From contig CAIWVT010000276.1 of NCBI GenBank assembly GCA_903916135.1, forward strand, positions 1-6,520: 6,520 nt of DNA. Reading direction: 5' to 3'. Origin of the DNA: an uncultured bacterium. GTDB lineage: Bacteria; Bacteroidota; Bacteroidia; Bacteroidales; CAIWKO01. The position numbers and the translations under genes are program-made. The notes beneath the pieces are model-generated. The model did not search any database, was not told the DNA's origin, and saw only the letters and a list, made by a program, of their open reading frames with translations. Shown here in pieces: positions 1-6,520 of this stretch; the stretch's first letter is position 1; each line of letters opens with the position of its first letter.

Positions 1-46
1 AAAAAGAAAAATAATAATTTAAACAAATAATGTAAAACACTATTCT

Positions 47-1834
47 ATGGAAAAAAATCAAAAACTTATTCAATGGGTAAAAGAATGGGAAGCAAGATGC
101 CAACCCAAATCAGTTCATTGGTGCGATGGTTCTGAAAAAGAAAATCAAGAACTTTTAGATTTAATGGTTCAAAGTGGAGCCGCAATTAAATTAAACGAAG
201 AAAAACGTCCTAACAGCTATTACTTCCAAAGTGATCCGAGCGATGTGGCACGTGTTGAAAATCGTACTTTTATTTGCAGCGAAAAAGAAGAAGATGCAGG
301 TCCTACCAACAACTGGTGTGCCCCAGCAGAAATGAAAAAAATCCTGACGGGATACTTCGATGGTTCGATGAAAGGTCGCACCATGTATGTAATTCCGTTC
401 AGCATGGGTCCTTTAGGTTCGGATATTGCGCATATTGGAATTCAGATTACCGATTCTCCTTATGTGGTAGTGAATATGAGAACTATGACACGCATGGGAC
501 AACAAGTATTGGATATTTTAGGTGATAAGGATTTTGTTCCTTGCGTTCATTCATTAGGCGCACCTTTGCAAGAAAGTCAGCAAGATAGCAAATGGCCCTC
601 AGCTCCTATCGAAGATAAATATATTTCGCACTTCCCTGATACAAACGAAATATGGTCGTATGGTAGCGGTTATGGTGGAAATGCCTTATTAGGTAAGAAA
701 TGTTTTGCATTGCGTATTGCTTCCAACATGGCACACAGACAAGGTTGGTTGGCAGAACACATGCTCATCATGGGTATAACGAATCCTAAAGGTGTGAAGA
801 AATATATTGCTGCAGCGTTTCCAAGTGCTTGTGGGAAAACAAATCTCGCGATGTTGATTCCTACTATTCCCGGTTGGAAAGTTGAAACAGTGGGTGACGA
901 TATTGCTTGGATGAAATTTGGTGACGATGGTCGTTTGTATGCTATTAATCCTGAAGCAGGATTTTTTGGCGTAGCTCCTTTCACTTCCATGGAAACTAAC
1001 CCAAATGCTATGCTTTCGTGTAGAGCAAATACTATCTTTACTAACACAGGATTGACTCCCGACAATGATATTTGGTGGGAAGGAATTGGACATGATATTC
1101 CTGAAGGAACTATTACATGGACCAACGAAAAATATGATGCTTCGAATGGTAAACCTGCTGCACATCCGAATGCTCGTTTCACTGCTCCAGCATATCAGTG
1201 CCCTGCAATAGATAAAGATTGGGAAAATCCTAAAGGCGTTCCCATATCAGCTATTTTGTTTGGTGGTCGTCGTCCTGGTACGTTGCCTTTGATTTATCAA
1301 TCTTTTGATTGGAATCATGGTGTGTTTATGGGTTCTATTGCAGGTTCAGAAGTTACCGCTGCTGCTATTGGATTGAAAGCCGGTGTGCGTCGCGATCCTT
1401 TTGCTATGTTGCCATTCTGCGGTTATCACATGGGCGATTATTTTGCACATTGGGTAAAAACCGGTGCTACAGCTCCAGACAGCAGCAAATTGCCAAAAAT
1501 CTTTAATGTGAATTGGTTCCGCAAAGGTTCTGATGGTAAGTTCTTGTGGCCCGGATATGGCGATAACATTCGTGCACTTGCTTGGATATTTGACCGCGTA
1601 GAAGGAACAGTTGATGCAGTTCAAACTCCTATAGGCTTTGTTCCTAAAAAGGAAGACATCAATATTTCAGGCTTAGATGGCATTGAAAGTAAAATGGACG
1701 AAATCCTCAAAGTAGATACCAATGAATGGGTGGCTGAATGTGATTTGATTGCTGAAAACTATGGTCAATTCGGAGATAGATTACCCAAAGAAATGACAGA
1801 GCAATTGGAGAAACTTAGAGCAAGACTTGCATAA
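47..1834 (+). CDS. pckG: Phosphoenolpyruvate carboxykinase (GTP)
   Basis: Cytosolic enzyme that converts oxaloacetate and GTP to phosphoenolpyruvate, GDP and CO2, the entry step of gluconeogenesis. The 595 residues match the usual ~600 of the GTP family and the protein is collinear with it throughout. Visible motifs: DPSDVAR with substrate-contacting R69 (human R87); GSGYGGN with Y209; LGKKCFALR with metal ligand K218; WLAEHML with metal ligand H238; P-loop FPSACGKTN (258-266) with the reactive Cys262; kinase-2 motif GDDIAWM with metal ligand D285; FGGRRP (405-410); the mobile lid near 471-482; and the nucleotide pocket with F491, F499 and Y504. The last position is Phe530 in human PCK1, so this is a conservative change. 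The P-loop and guanine pocket are those of the GTP type, not the ATP-dependent PckA family. The ATG at 47 has no Shine-Dalgarno sequence, only an A/T-rich leader. It is the first of four closely spaced genes; icd starts 38 bp downstream. Confidence 0.97.
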   Translation: MEKNQKLIQWVKEWEARCQPKSVHWCDGSEKENQELLDLMVQSGAAIKLNEEKRPNSYYFQSDPSDVARVENRTFICSEKEEDAGPTNNWCAPAEMKKILTGYFDGSMKGRTMYVIPFSMGPLGSDIAHIGIQITDSPYVVVNMRTMTRMGQQVLDILGDKDFVPCVHSLGAPLQESQQDSKWPSAPIEDKYISHFPDTNEIWSYGSGYGGNALLGKKCFALRIASNMAHRQGWLAEHMLIMGITNPKGVKKYIAAAFPSACGKTNLAMLIPTIPGWKVETVGDDIAWMKFGDDGRLYAINPEAGFFGVAPFTSMETNPNAMLSCRANTIFTNTGLTPDNDIWWEGIGHDIPEGTITWTNEKYDASNGKPAAHPNARFTAPAYQCPAIDKDWENPKGVPISAILFGGRRPGTLPLIYQSFDWNHGVFMGSIAGSEVTAAAIGLKAGVRRDPFAMLPFCGYHMGDYFAHWVKTGATAPDSSKLPKIFNVNWFRKGSDGKFLWPGYGDNIRALAWIFDRVEGTVDAVQTPIGFVPKKEDINISGLDGIESKMDEILKVDTNEWVAECDLIAENYGQFGDRLPKEMTEQLEKLRARLA

Positions 1835-1872
1835 TACTATTAATCAATAAAAAATAATCATTAGCTTATTAC

Positions 1873-3138
1873 ATGAAAGCAGAAAAAATAACAATAGAAA
1901 ATAACAAATTAAATGTCCCGGACTTTCCCATCATCCCCTTTATTGAGGGGGATGGGATAGGTGTGGATATTTGGAATGCATCCATACGGGTGTTTGATGC
2001 CGCCGTTGAAAAAGTCTTCGGCGACAAAAAGAAAATAATGTGGAAAGAAGTTCTTGCAGGTGAGAAGGCTTTTAACCAAACAGGCAGTTGGCTTCCGGAA
2101 GAAACTTTAGCTGACTTTAGAGAATACTTAGTAGGTATAAAAGGACCATTAACCACACCTATTGGTGGTGGTATGCGTTCTTTGAATGTTGCTTTACGTC
2201 AAGAATTGGATCTTTATACATGCTATCGCCCTGTGCGCTATTTTACCGGTGTGCCAAGCCCTGTGAAACATCCTGAAAAAGTAAACATGATTATCTTTAG
2301 AGAAAATACCGAAGATATTTATGCAGGTATTGAATTTATGTATGGCGATGCTGATGCGGAAAAAGTGAAACGCTTTTTGATTGATGAAATGAAAGTGAAA
2401 TCTATTCGTTTCCCGGTAACGGCATCCATAGGTATTAAACCTGTTTCGCAAGAAGGTTCCGAACGCTTGATTCGTCAAGCTATCAAATTGGCTATTTCAA
2501 GAAAACTTCCTTCTGTTACTTTGGTGCATAAAGGTAATATCATGAAATTTACCGAAGGTGCTTTTATGAAATGGGGTTATGCTTTGGCTGAACGCGAATT
2601 TGGTGATGATGTGTTTACATGGAATCAATACAACAAAATTCTCAAAGAAAAAGGAGAAGCTGCTGCTATTGCTGCTCAAACGGAAGCCGAAAAAGCAGGA
2701 AAAGTTATCGTTAAAGACGTTATTGCTGATGCTTTCTTACAACAAATTCTCACACGTCCTTCTGAATACTCTGTGATTGCTACCTTGAACCTAAACGGTG
2801 ATTATATCTCAGATGCTTTGGCTGCTATTGTTGGTGGCATTGGCATTGCACCCGGTGCAAATATTAATTACGAAACAGGTCATGCTATTTTTGAGGCAAC
2901 TCATGGCACAGCACCTAAATATGCAGGTTTGGATAAAGTGAATCCGGGTTCTGTTATTTTATCCGGTGCATTGATGTTCGAATATATGGGATGGTTTGAT
3001 GTGGCTGATAAAATATACGATGGAATGGAAAAAGCTATTCAACAAAAGAAAGTTACTTATGATTTTCATCGTCTGATGGAAGGTGCTACCTTGTTGAAAA
3101 CATCGGAATTTGGCGATGCTATTATTGCAAATATGTAA
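1873..3138 (+). CDS. icd: Isocitrate dehydrogenase, NADP-dependent
   Basis: Oxidative decarboxylation of isocitrate to 2-oxoglutarate with NADPH formation, in the cytosolic TCA cycle. The 421 residues are about the length of E. coli Icd and alignable end to end. Substrate-site residues are all present: S103, N105 and R109 in RSLNVALRQ, R119, R143 in FRENTEDIYAG, Y150, K220, and metal ligands D286, D310 and D314 (ADAF, LNGDYISDA). NADP preference is indicated by K349-Y350 in HGTAPKYAG and by Y396 and R400 in TYDFHRLM, equivalent to E. coli K344, Y345, Y391 and R395. S103 corresponds to the E. coli Ser113 phosphorylated by AceK, but that serine is also a plain substrate ligand, so no phosphorylation is implied. 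It starts at an ATG 38 bp after pckG with no Shine-Dalgarno sequence. Codons 18-29 hold a GC-rich inverted repeat (listed separately). The citrate synthase ATG follows 28 bp after the stop, supporting cotranscription. Confidence 0.97.
   Translation: MKAEKITIENNKLNVPDFPIIPFIEGDGIGVDIWNASIRVFDAAVEKVFGDKKKIMWKEVLAGEKAFNQTGSWLPEETLADFREYLVGIKGPLTTPIGGGMRSLNVALRQELDLYTCYRPVRYFTGVPSPVKHPEKVNMIIFRENTEDIYAGIEFMYGDADAEKVKRFLIDEMKVKSIRFPVTASIGIKPVSQEGSERLIRQAIKLAISRKLPSVTLVHKGNIMKFTEGAFMKWGYALAEREFGDDVFTWNQYNKILKEKGEAAAIAAQTEAEKAGKVIVKDVIADAFLQQILTRPSEYSVIATLNLNGDYISDALAAIVGGIGIAPGANINYETGHAIFEATHGTAPKYAGLDKVNPGSVILSGALMFEYMGWFDVADKIYDGMEKAIQQKKVTYDFHRLMEGATLLKTSEFGDAIIANM
1926..1957 (+). other. GC-rich hairpin inside the 5' end of icd
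   Basis: The arm TCCCATC (1926-1932) and CCCC (1935-1938) is complementary to GGGG (1947-1950) and GATGGGA (1951-1957). This gives 11 base pairs with a 2-base bulge (1933-1934) and an 8-base loop (1939-1946). The region encodes the start of the conserved IPFIEGDGIG stretch, using CCC and GGG codons where the surrounding genes mostly use T- or A-ending codons. It starts 53 bases after the icd start codon. The structure is directly visible; any role in translation, RNA processing or attenuation is inference, and it may simply follow from the protein sequence. Confidence 0.5.
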
Positions 3139-3166
3139 AAAAGGTTATAAATTAAAACAAAGTGAT

Positions 3167-4528
3167 ATGGAAAACAACAATTTTATTACAAACTTAGAAG
3201 AAACAGTCAAAAAATCATGTGAAATTGACAACGAATACTATGAAAAATTCGATGTCAAACGCGGCTTACGCAACAAAGACAAAACAGGTGTTTTAGCTGG
3301 TCTGACCAATATCGGTGATGTGATAGGTTACAAAAAAGAAGGCGACAGAGTTGTTCCGGTGCCGGGCAGATTAATCTACAGAGGTATTGATATTGAAGAC
3401 TTGGCGAATGGCTTCTTGGCTGACCAACGTCATGGATTTGACGAAACAGTGTATTTGTTGCTTACAGGAAAACTTCCTTCAAAAGAAGAACTGTTTCAAT
3501 TTACGTTTCAAATGACGCAGTTGAGGCGTTTGCCCGATTCTTTCATCAAAGATATGATTCTATCTATGAAGGGAAGAGATGTCTTGAATATGCTCTCTCG
3601 TTCTATCCTTGGGCTATATACCTTAGACCCACGTTCAGATGAAATTTCTCTGAAAAATATGATTGCTCAAACCTTGAATATTATTGCGAAGTTTCCGACT
3701 ATTATCGCTTATTCCTATCAAGCGATGAGCCATGCGTATCAAGGTAAAACATTGTCTATTCGTTATCCAAGCACGGTGATGAGTACTGCTGAAAACTTCT
3801 TGTATTTGATAAAAGGTGGCGATTCTCGTTATACGAAATTGGAAGCAGACTTATTGGATTTGGCTTTGATACTTCATGCAGAACATGGCGGTGGAAACAA
3901 TTCAACATTCACGATGCGTGTTACGAGTTCTTCTGAAACAGATGTTTATTCGGCTATAACTGCTGCCATTGGTTCGATTAAAGGACCTTTGCATGGCGGA
4001 GCCAACATCAAGGTGTTGGAAATGATGGAAGACATGAAACGCAATGTGTCGAACTGGAAAGATGAGAAAGAAGTTGAAGAATATCTTATCAAAATCTTAA
4101 ACAAAAAAGTAAATGATTTCACGGGTAAGATATATGGCATAGGTCATGCTGTTTATACTGTTTCAGATCCAAGAGCCATATTATTAAGAATAAGAGCGCG
4201 GGATTTGGCTGCTGAGAAAAACAAAATTGATGAGTTTGAACTTTATGAACTGGTTGAATCAATGGCTCCACGAGTTTTTGCTGAATTCAAAGGCAGTGGT
4301 CCCGATTCAAAAGTGTGTATCAATGTTGATTTCTATTCAGGTTTTGTATATTCATGTATTGGTATTCCTAAAGAATTATTTACACCTTTGTTTGCAATGG
4401 CACGGGTTTCCGGTTGGTGTACGCATCGTATTGAAGAACTTATGTCATCAGCGAAACGCATCATTCGTCCATCGTATAAAGGTGTATATCCACCCCAAAA
4501 ATATATTCCTATGAAGGATCGTTTATAA
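3167..4528 (+). CDS. gltA: Citrate synthase (type with HAEHGGGNNST motif)
   Basis: Condenses oxaloacetate and acetyl-CoA to citrate, the entry step of the TCA cycle. The product has 453 residues. Active-site landmarks in order: LHAEHGGGNNST (H237, H240), GPLHGGAN (catalytic H276, E. coli H264), GIGHAVY (H327, E. coli H305), SDPR (R336), VDFYSG (catalytic D388, E. coli D362), and RPSYKG (R434). The family's usual LHADHE.N.ST is replaced by LHAEHGGGNNST, a variant I associate with a Bacteroidota/Clostridia-type branch of citrate synthases. The ATG at 3167 is chosen because the only upstream in-frame start is a TTG at 3110 inside icd, whose added residues are just icd sequence read in another frame. 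No Shine-Dalgarno sequence is seen. The gap to icd is 28 bp and to the TPR gene 38 bp. 2-Methylcitrate synthase activity cannot be excluded from sequence, but adjacency to icd and the absence of prpB/prpD favour citrate synthase. Confidence 0.93.
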   Translation: MENNNFITNLEETVKKSCEIDNEYYEKFDVKRGLRNKDKTGVLAGLTNIGDVIGYKKEGDRVVPVPGRLIYRGIDIEDLANGFLADQRHGFDETVYLLLTGKLPSKEELFQFTFQMTQLRRLPDSFIKDMILSMKGRDVLNMLSRSILGLYTLDPRSDEISLKNMIAQTLNIIAKFPTIIAYSYQAMSHAYQGKTLSIRYPSTVMSTAENFLYLIKGGDSRYTKLEADLLDLALILHAEHGGGNNSTFTMRVTSSSETDVYSAITAAIGSIKGPLHGGANIKVLEMMEDMKRNVSNWKDEKEVEEYLIKILNKKVNDFTGKIYGIGHAVYTVSDPRAILLRIRARDLAAEKNKIDEFELYELVESMAPRVFAEFKGSGPDSKVCINVDFYSGFVYSCIGIPKELFTPLFAMARVSGWCTHRIEELMSSAKRIIRPSYKGVYPPQKYIPMKDRL

Positions 4529-4566
4529 TAATTAAATAAATTTATACATCTTTAAAAAAATATATC

Positions 4567-5241
4567 ATGAAAGAATTTGGTGATAATCGTTTGGAACAAG
4601 CTTACACCCATGTATTGGATGGAAATATTCGTGAAGCTGTGGCTATTTTTGAAGAAAAATTAGTCGAGTTTCCTAATAGTACACATTTGTTGATGGAAAT
4701 TGCAAGTTTATATTATGTACTTGGTGAAATGAACAAGTGTATCTGTTCATATAAAAAAGTATTGCAAATCAGACCGGAAAGTACCTTTGTTTATTACAGA
4801 ATGGGGGTTGCTATGTATCGTTCAACTTTATTTGCTCAGGCTGTTGAAGTGTTTACAAAAATTATTGAATCAGGAAAAGACTTACCAATGACATATATTT
4901 GGTTGGGTTTATGTTATTACCATTTAGGTAAAGAAGAAAAGAGTATTGAGAGTTACAGAAAACTGCTCGAATTGTGTCCCGATACCATCATGGCAAATTA
5001 TTATATGGGAATTGCTCTTAAGGCTACGGGACGATATGAGGAAGCATTACCTCATTTTGAGAAATTAGTGAAAGATAATCTTCATCATGCTTCCGCACAT
5101 TATCATTTAGGACGTACCTATATGCGTACCTTTAAATATGATTTGGCGAAAGAAGAATTCAAAAAGGTTCTTCAGTTAGATCCTTATAATAATAATGCGC
5201 AAGAAATGTATGATTATATCAGCGACGACCATTCGTTCTAA
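4567..5241 (+). CDS. Cytoplasmic protein of six tandem TPR units
   Basis: A 224-residue protein consisting almost wholly of tetratricopeptide repeats, helical hairpins that usually bind other proteins. Six contiguous units of exactly 34 residues can be drawn at about 5-38, 39-72, 73-106, 107-140, 141-174 and 175-208. They carry recurring G/A at position 8, Y/F near 11, A or S near 20, F/Y near 24 and P near 32; units 2, 4 and 6 are closest to consensus (for example LGLCYYHLGK and LGRTYMRTFKY). A short polar tail, 209-224, ends in DDHSF. There is no signal peptide, membrane segment or catalytic motif, so it is probably cytoplasmic. It starts at an ATG 38 bp after the citrate synthase gene, without a Shine-Dalgarno sequence, and a terminator lies 42 bp after its stop, so it is most likely the last gene of the operon. 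The partner is unknown; binding to one of the three enzymes or a role in their assembly is only a guess from position. Confidence 0.9.
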   Translation: MKEFGDNRLEQAYTHVLDGNIREAVAIFEEKLVEFPNSTHLLMEIASLYYVLGEMNKCICSYKKVLQIRPESTFVYYRMGVAMYRSTLFAQAVEVFTKIIESGKDLPMTYIWLGLCYYHLGKEEKSIESYRKLLELCPDTIMANYYMGIALKATGRYEEALPHFEKLVKDNLHHASAHYHLGRTYMRTFKYDLAKEEFKKVLQLDPYNNNAQEMYDYISDDHSF

Positions 5242-5283
5242 AGATTCGTGATGCGAATGTAAGGTTTGCGCGATGGAATGTTG

Positions 5284-5327
5284 AAACCTATTAAAGCTGC
5301 TGGGAAGTGGCTTTAATAGGTTTTTTT
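5284..5327 (+). terminator. Strong intrinsic terminator after the TPR gene
   Basis: A perfect 14-bp stem pairs AAACCTATTAAAGC (5284-5297) with GCTTTAATAGGTTT (5310-5323). It can extend by four more pairs, two of them G-U, leaving a GGGA loop (5302-5305). The 3' arm merges into a run of seven T (5321-5327). The hairpin starts 42 bp after the TPR stop and probably ends the pckG-icd-gltA-TPR transcript. Read from the minus strand it is followed by only three T, so it is a poorer terminator for the convergent gene. Confidence 0.9.
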
Positions 5328-5392
5328 GTTTGTAGGCTGTATCAGGTTTAATGGTGCAGATATAGAAAAACAGATAACAATGAAACAATTTA

Positions 5393-5420
5393 GCACTAAT
5401 CAGCAATCGCCAATTACTAA
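5393..5420 (-). repeat. Four-unit degenerate 7-bp repeat array
   Basis: Read on the minus strand, the sequence falls into four heptamers in exact register: TTAGTAA (5420-5414), TTGGCGA (5413-5407), TTGCTGA (5406-5400) and TTAGTGC (5399-5393). The approximate consensus is TTRGYRA. The flanking heptamers do not fit, so the array is 28 bp long. It lies 3 bp beyond the stop codon of the minus-strand gene, inside its expected 3' untranslated region. The function is unknown; it might be a short simple-sequence expansion or part of a 3' end signal. Confidence 0.5.
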
Positions 5421-5423
5421 TAT

Positions 5424-6520
5424 CTATTCTTTCACAAACTTCCTCACTACATTTCCATTAATAGTAGTAACCTTAATAAAATACATTCCATTAGCGAGTG
5501 AGCTGATATCAATTTGGTTGGTGATGAGTTGTTTGGTCATCATGAGCTTGCCGCTGATGTTATAAACCAACGCAGAGGATGTGTTTGGAAGTCCATCTAT
5601 AAACAAAGTATTGTTTGCAGGATTAGGATAAATTGAAATGTATTTTCCATTGTAAATTTCCTCAATTCCAATGCTTGTACTTATTACCTGAATATTTGAT
5701 TTGGTTGAAATGTAAGCACCTTTAGCCGTGGGGTTGCAGGGCGTATGCAATGCTTCAATATAATAAATTGTATCGGTTGCAGGAGGATTAAGATCGGTAT
5801 AGGAAGTTAATGTGCCTTGAACTGAATCAATAAGGTGCATCGCACCACCATTTCCACGCCAAATTCTAAAAGTTCCCACCGTGAATCCTTCATAAGTTTC
5901 CCAAATTAAATTCTTTTGAGGAGGAATTCCCAGATTAATATTAAGATGTATCGTTTTGTGCGGTGCGCTTTTCGTACAAGCTTCTAATCCATACGAATCA
6001 ACAGTGGTGATTTCATATCTGTCGGCTTTTTGCGCAGGATTTGATGCCAAATCAACAAAGGTGCTTAAATTGCTATTCGATACATTCCCAATCATTGTAT
6101 ATACACCGCTCATGGTGCTTTCTTTATATATATTATACGATGCTACAGAACTTGTGTTAAAGTTCTTTTCCCAAATCACCCTGTTTTTCTGTAATGCAGA
6201 ATCAACTGTTACAAGACAGATTGGAGGCAACGCTAGGCAAGGGTTTTTGCGTAATGTGTCAAGCGTTCCAATTGTCGTAGTAGGTTGAAACGCTAAACCT
6301 CCCGAACCTAAAGTTGCACCTTTATAGATGATAGTAGTACAAGTTTCGGATGAAAAAGTAGGTATGCCACCTTCACAAGCTGCAATGCCCAGAGAATCGG
6401 TTTTTATTAAGTAGGCTCCGCCTCCATAACTGTTTGTATTACCTGCTAAAACACAACCACCATCATTTGTTGGCGAAACGCTATAAATATAAGAGTTTGC
6501 ACCATATTTTTGGGACCAGA
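5424..6520 (-). CDS. Secreted T9SS type A sorting domain protein, C-terminal part
   Basis: This is the 3' part of a minus-strand gene whose reading frame stays open to the right edge, giving 364 visible residues; its start lies outside. Visible residues 1-44 look like the end of a propeller-type repeat: W..KYG, then DGGCVLAGNT, then AYLIKTDSLG, a pattern common in long Bacteroidota exported proteins. Residues ~46-98 are a Cys-containing linker. Two FnIII-like beta domains follow at ~99-194 (RVIWEKN, SYNIYKES, RYEITTVDSYG) and ~195-278 (NLIWETYEGF, FRIWRG, YYIEALH). The end, ~294-364, is a type A sorting domain: ISIYPNPANN, VYNISGKLM, IDISSLANGMYFIKV, and the basic end VVRKFVKE. That domain directs export through the T9SS, after which it is normally cleaved off and the protein anchored or released. 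An N-terminal Sec signal peptide would be expected beyond the window. The TTG at 6230 is not the start, because the frame continues upstream with coherent protein sequence. The protein's specific job cannot be told. Confidence 0.93.
   Translation of the reverse strand, partial: WSQKYGANSYIYSVSPTNDGGCVLAGNTNSYGGGAYLIKTDSLGIAACEGGIPTFSSETCTTIIYKGATLGSGGLAFQPTTTIGTLDTLRKNPCLALPPICLVTVDSALQKNRVIWEKNFNTSSVASYNIYKESTMSGVYTMIGNVSNSNLSTFVDLASNPAQKADRYEITTVDSYGLEACTKSAPHKTIHLNINLGIPPQKNLIWETYEGFTVGTFRIWRGNGGAMHLIDSVQGTLTSYTDLNPPATDTIYYIEALHTPCNPTAKGAYISTKSNIQVISTSIGIEEIYNGKYISIYPNPANNTLFIDGLPNTSSALVYNISGKLMMTKQLITNQIDISSLANGMYFIKVTTINGNVVRKFVKE

Noticed and set aside
1..46. Possible promoter before pckG (TAATTTAA near 15-22)
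   Set aside because: It only partly fits the Bacteroidota -7 consensus TAnnTTTG, and the -33 region would lie outside the window, so no promoter can be supported.
670..1182. Long minus-strand open frames opposite pckG
   Set aside because: They lie wholly inside a strongly conserved enzyme gene and show no recognisable protein features; they are by-products of its codon pattern.
2179..2181. AceK phosphorylation control of Icd at S103
   Set aside because: The serine is conserved because it binds isocitrate; nothing in the window shows an aceK gene or glyoxylate shunt.
3110..3166. Longer start for citrate synthase overlapping the end of icd
   Set aside because: It needs a TTG start and adds 19 residues that are merely the icd 3' end read in another frame; the ATG at 3167 gives a normal spacing and a normal N-terminus.
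4529..4566. Possible separate promoter or terminator between gltA and the TPR gene
   Set aside because: The gap is 38 bp of A/T-rich DNA with no clear TAnnTTTG/TTTG pair and no hairpin with a T-run.
5244..5258. Small inverted repeat ATTCG-TGATG-CGAAT after the TPR stop
   Set aside because: Only 5 bp of stem and no T-run; expected by chance and overshadowed by the 14-bp terminator hairpin just downstream.
5326..5565. Short plus-strand frame after the terminator
   Set aside because: It begins at the terminator T-run and overlaps the well-supported T9SS sorting domain on the other strand; no domain is visible.
6228..6230. TTG as start of the minus-strand gene
   Set aside because: The frame stays open upstream to 6520 and encodes a recognisable propeller-like repeat, so the gene starts beyond the window.

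Overview
The window looks like a piece of a Bacteroidota chromosome. The strongest sign is the minus-strand gene at the right end, which ends in a type A C-terminal sorting domain of the type IX secretion system (T9SS), a signal essentially limited to that phylum. Two other features agree: none of the four plus-strand genes has a clear Shine-Dalgarno sequence before its ATG (the leaders are A/T-rich), and the DNA is moderately AT-rich. The FnIII-like tandem and the GTP-type PEP carboxykinase lean toward the Chitinophagales/Sphingobacteria/Flavobacteria side rather than Bacteroides, but this placement is weak.

Layout. Four plus-strand genes follow one another with gaps of only 28-38 bp: GTP-dependent phosphoenolpyruvate carboxykinase (47-1834), NADP-dependent isocitrate dehydrogenase (1873-3138), a citrate synthase of the 'HAEHGGGNNST' subtype (3167-4528), and a cytoplasmic protein made of six consecutive 34-residue TPR units (4567-5241). 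A strong intrinsic terminator at 5284-5327 closes the series, so the four probably form one transcription unit whose promoter lies mostly or wholly left of the window. A convergent minus-strand gene (stop at 5424, open to the right edge) encodes the C-terminal 364 residues of a secreted or surface protein: the end of a propeller-like repeat, two FnIII-like domains and the T9SS sorting domain. A short array of four 7-base degenerate repeats (5393-5420) lies just beyond its stop.

How the genes work together. Citrate synthase makes citrate from oxaloacetate and acetyl-CoA. Isocitrate dehydrogenase turns isocitrate into 2-oxoglutarate with NADPH formation. PEP carboxykinase draws on the same oxaloacetate pool for gluconeogenesis. 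The cluster therefore sits at the oxaloacetate branch point between the oxidative TCA arm and gluconeogenesis; aconitase, needed between the two TCA enzymes, is not in the window. The TPR protein has no catalytic motif and is the least understood member.

No RNA gene, mobile element or CRISPR array was seen, and I found no convincing new biological system. The items most worth a second look are the TPR gene inside the TCA operon, a GC-rich hairpin within the first codons of icd, and the heptamer array.
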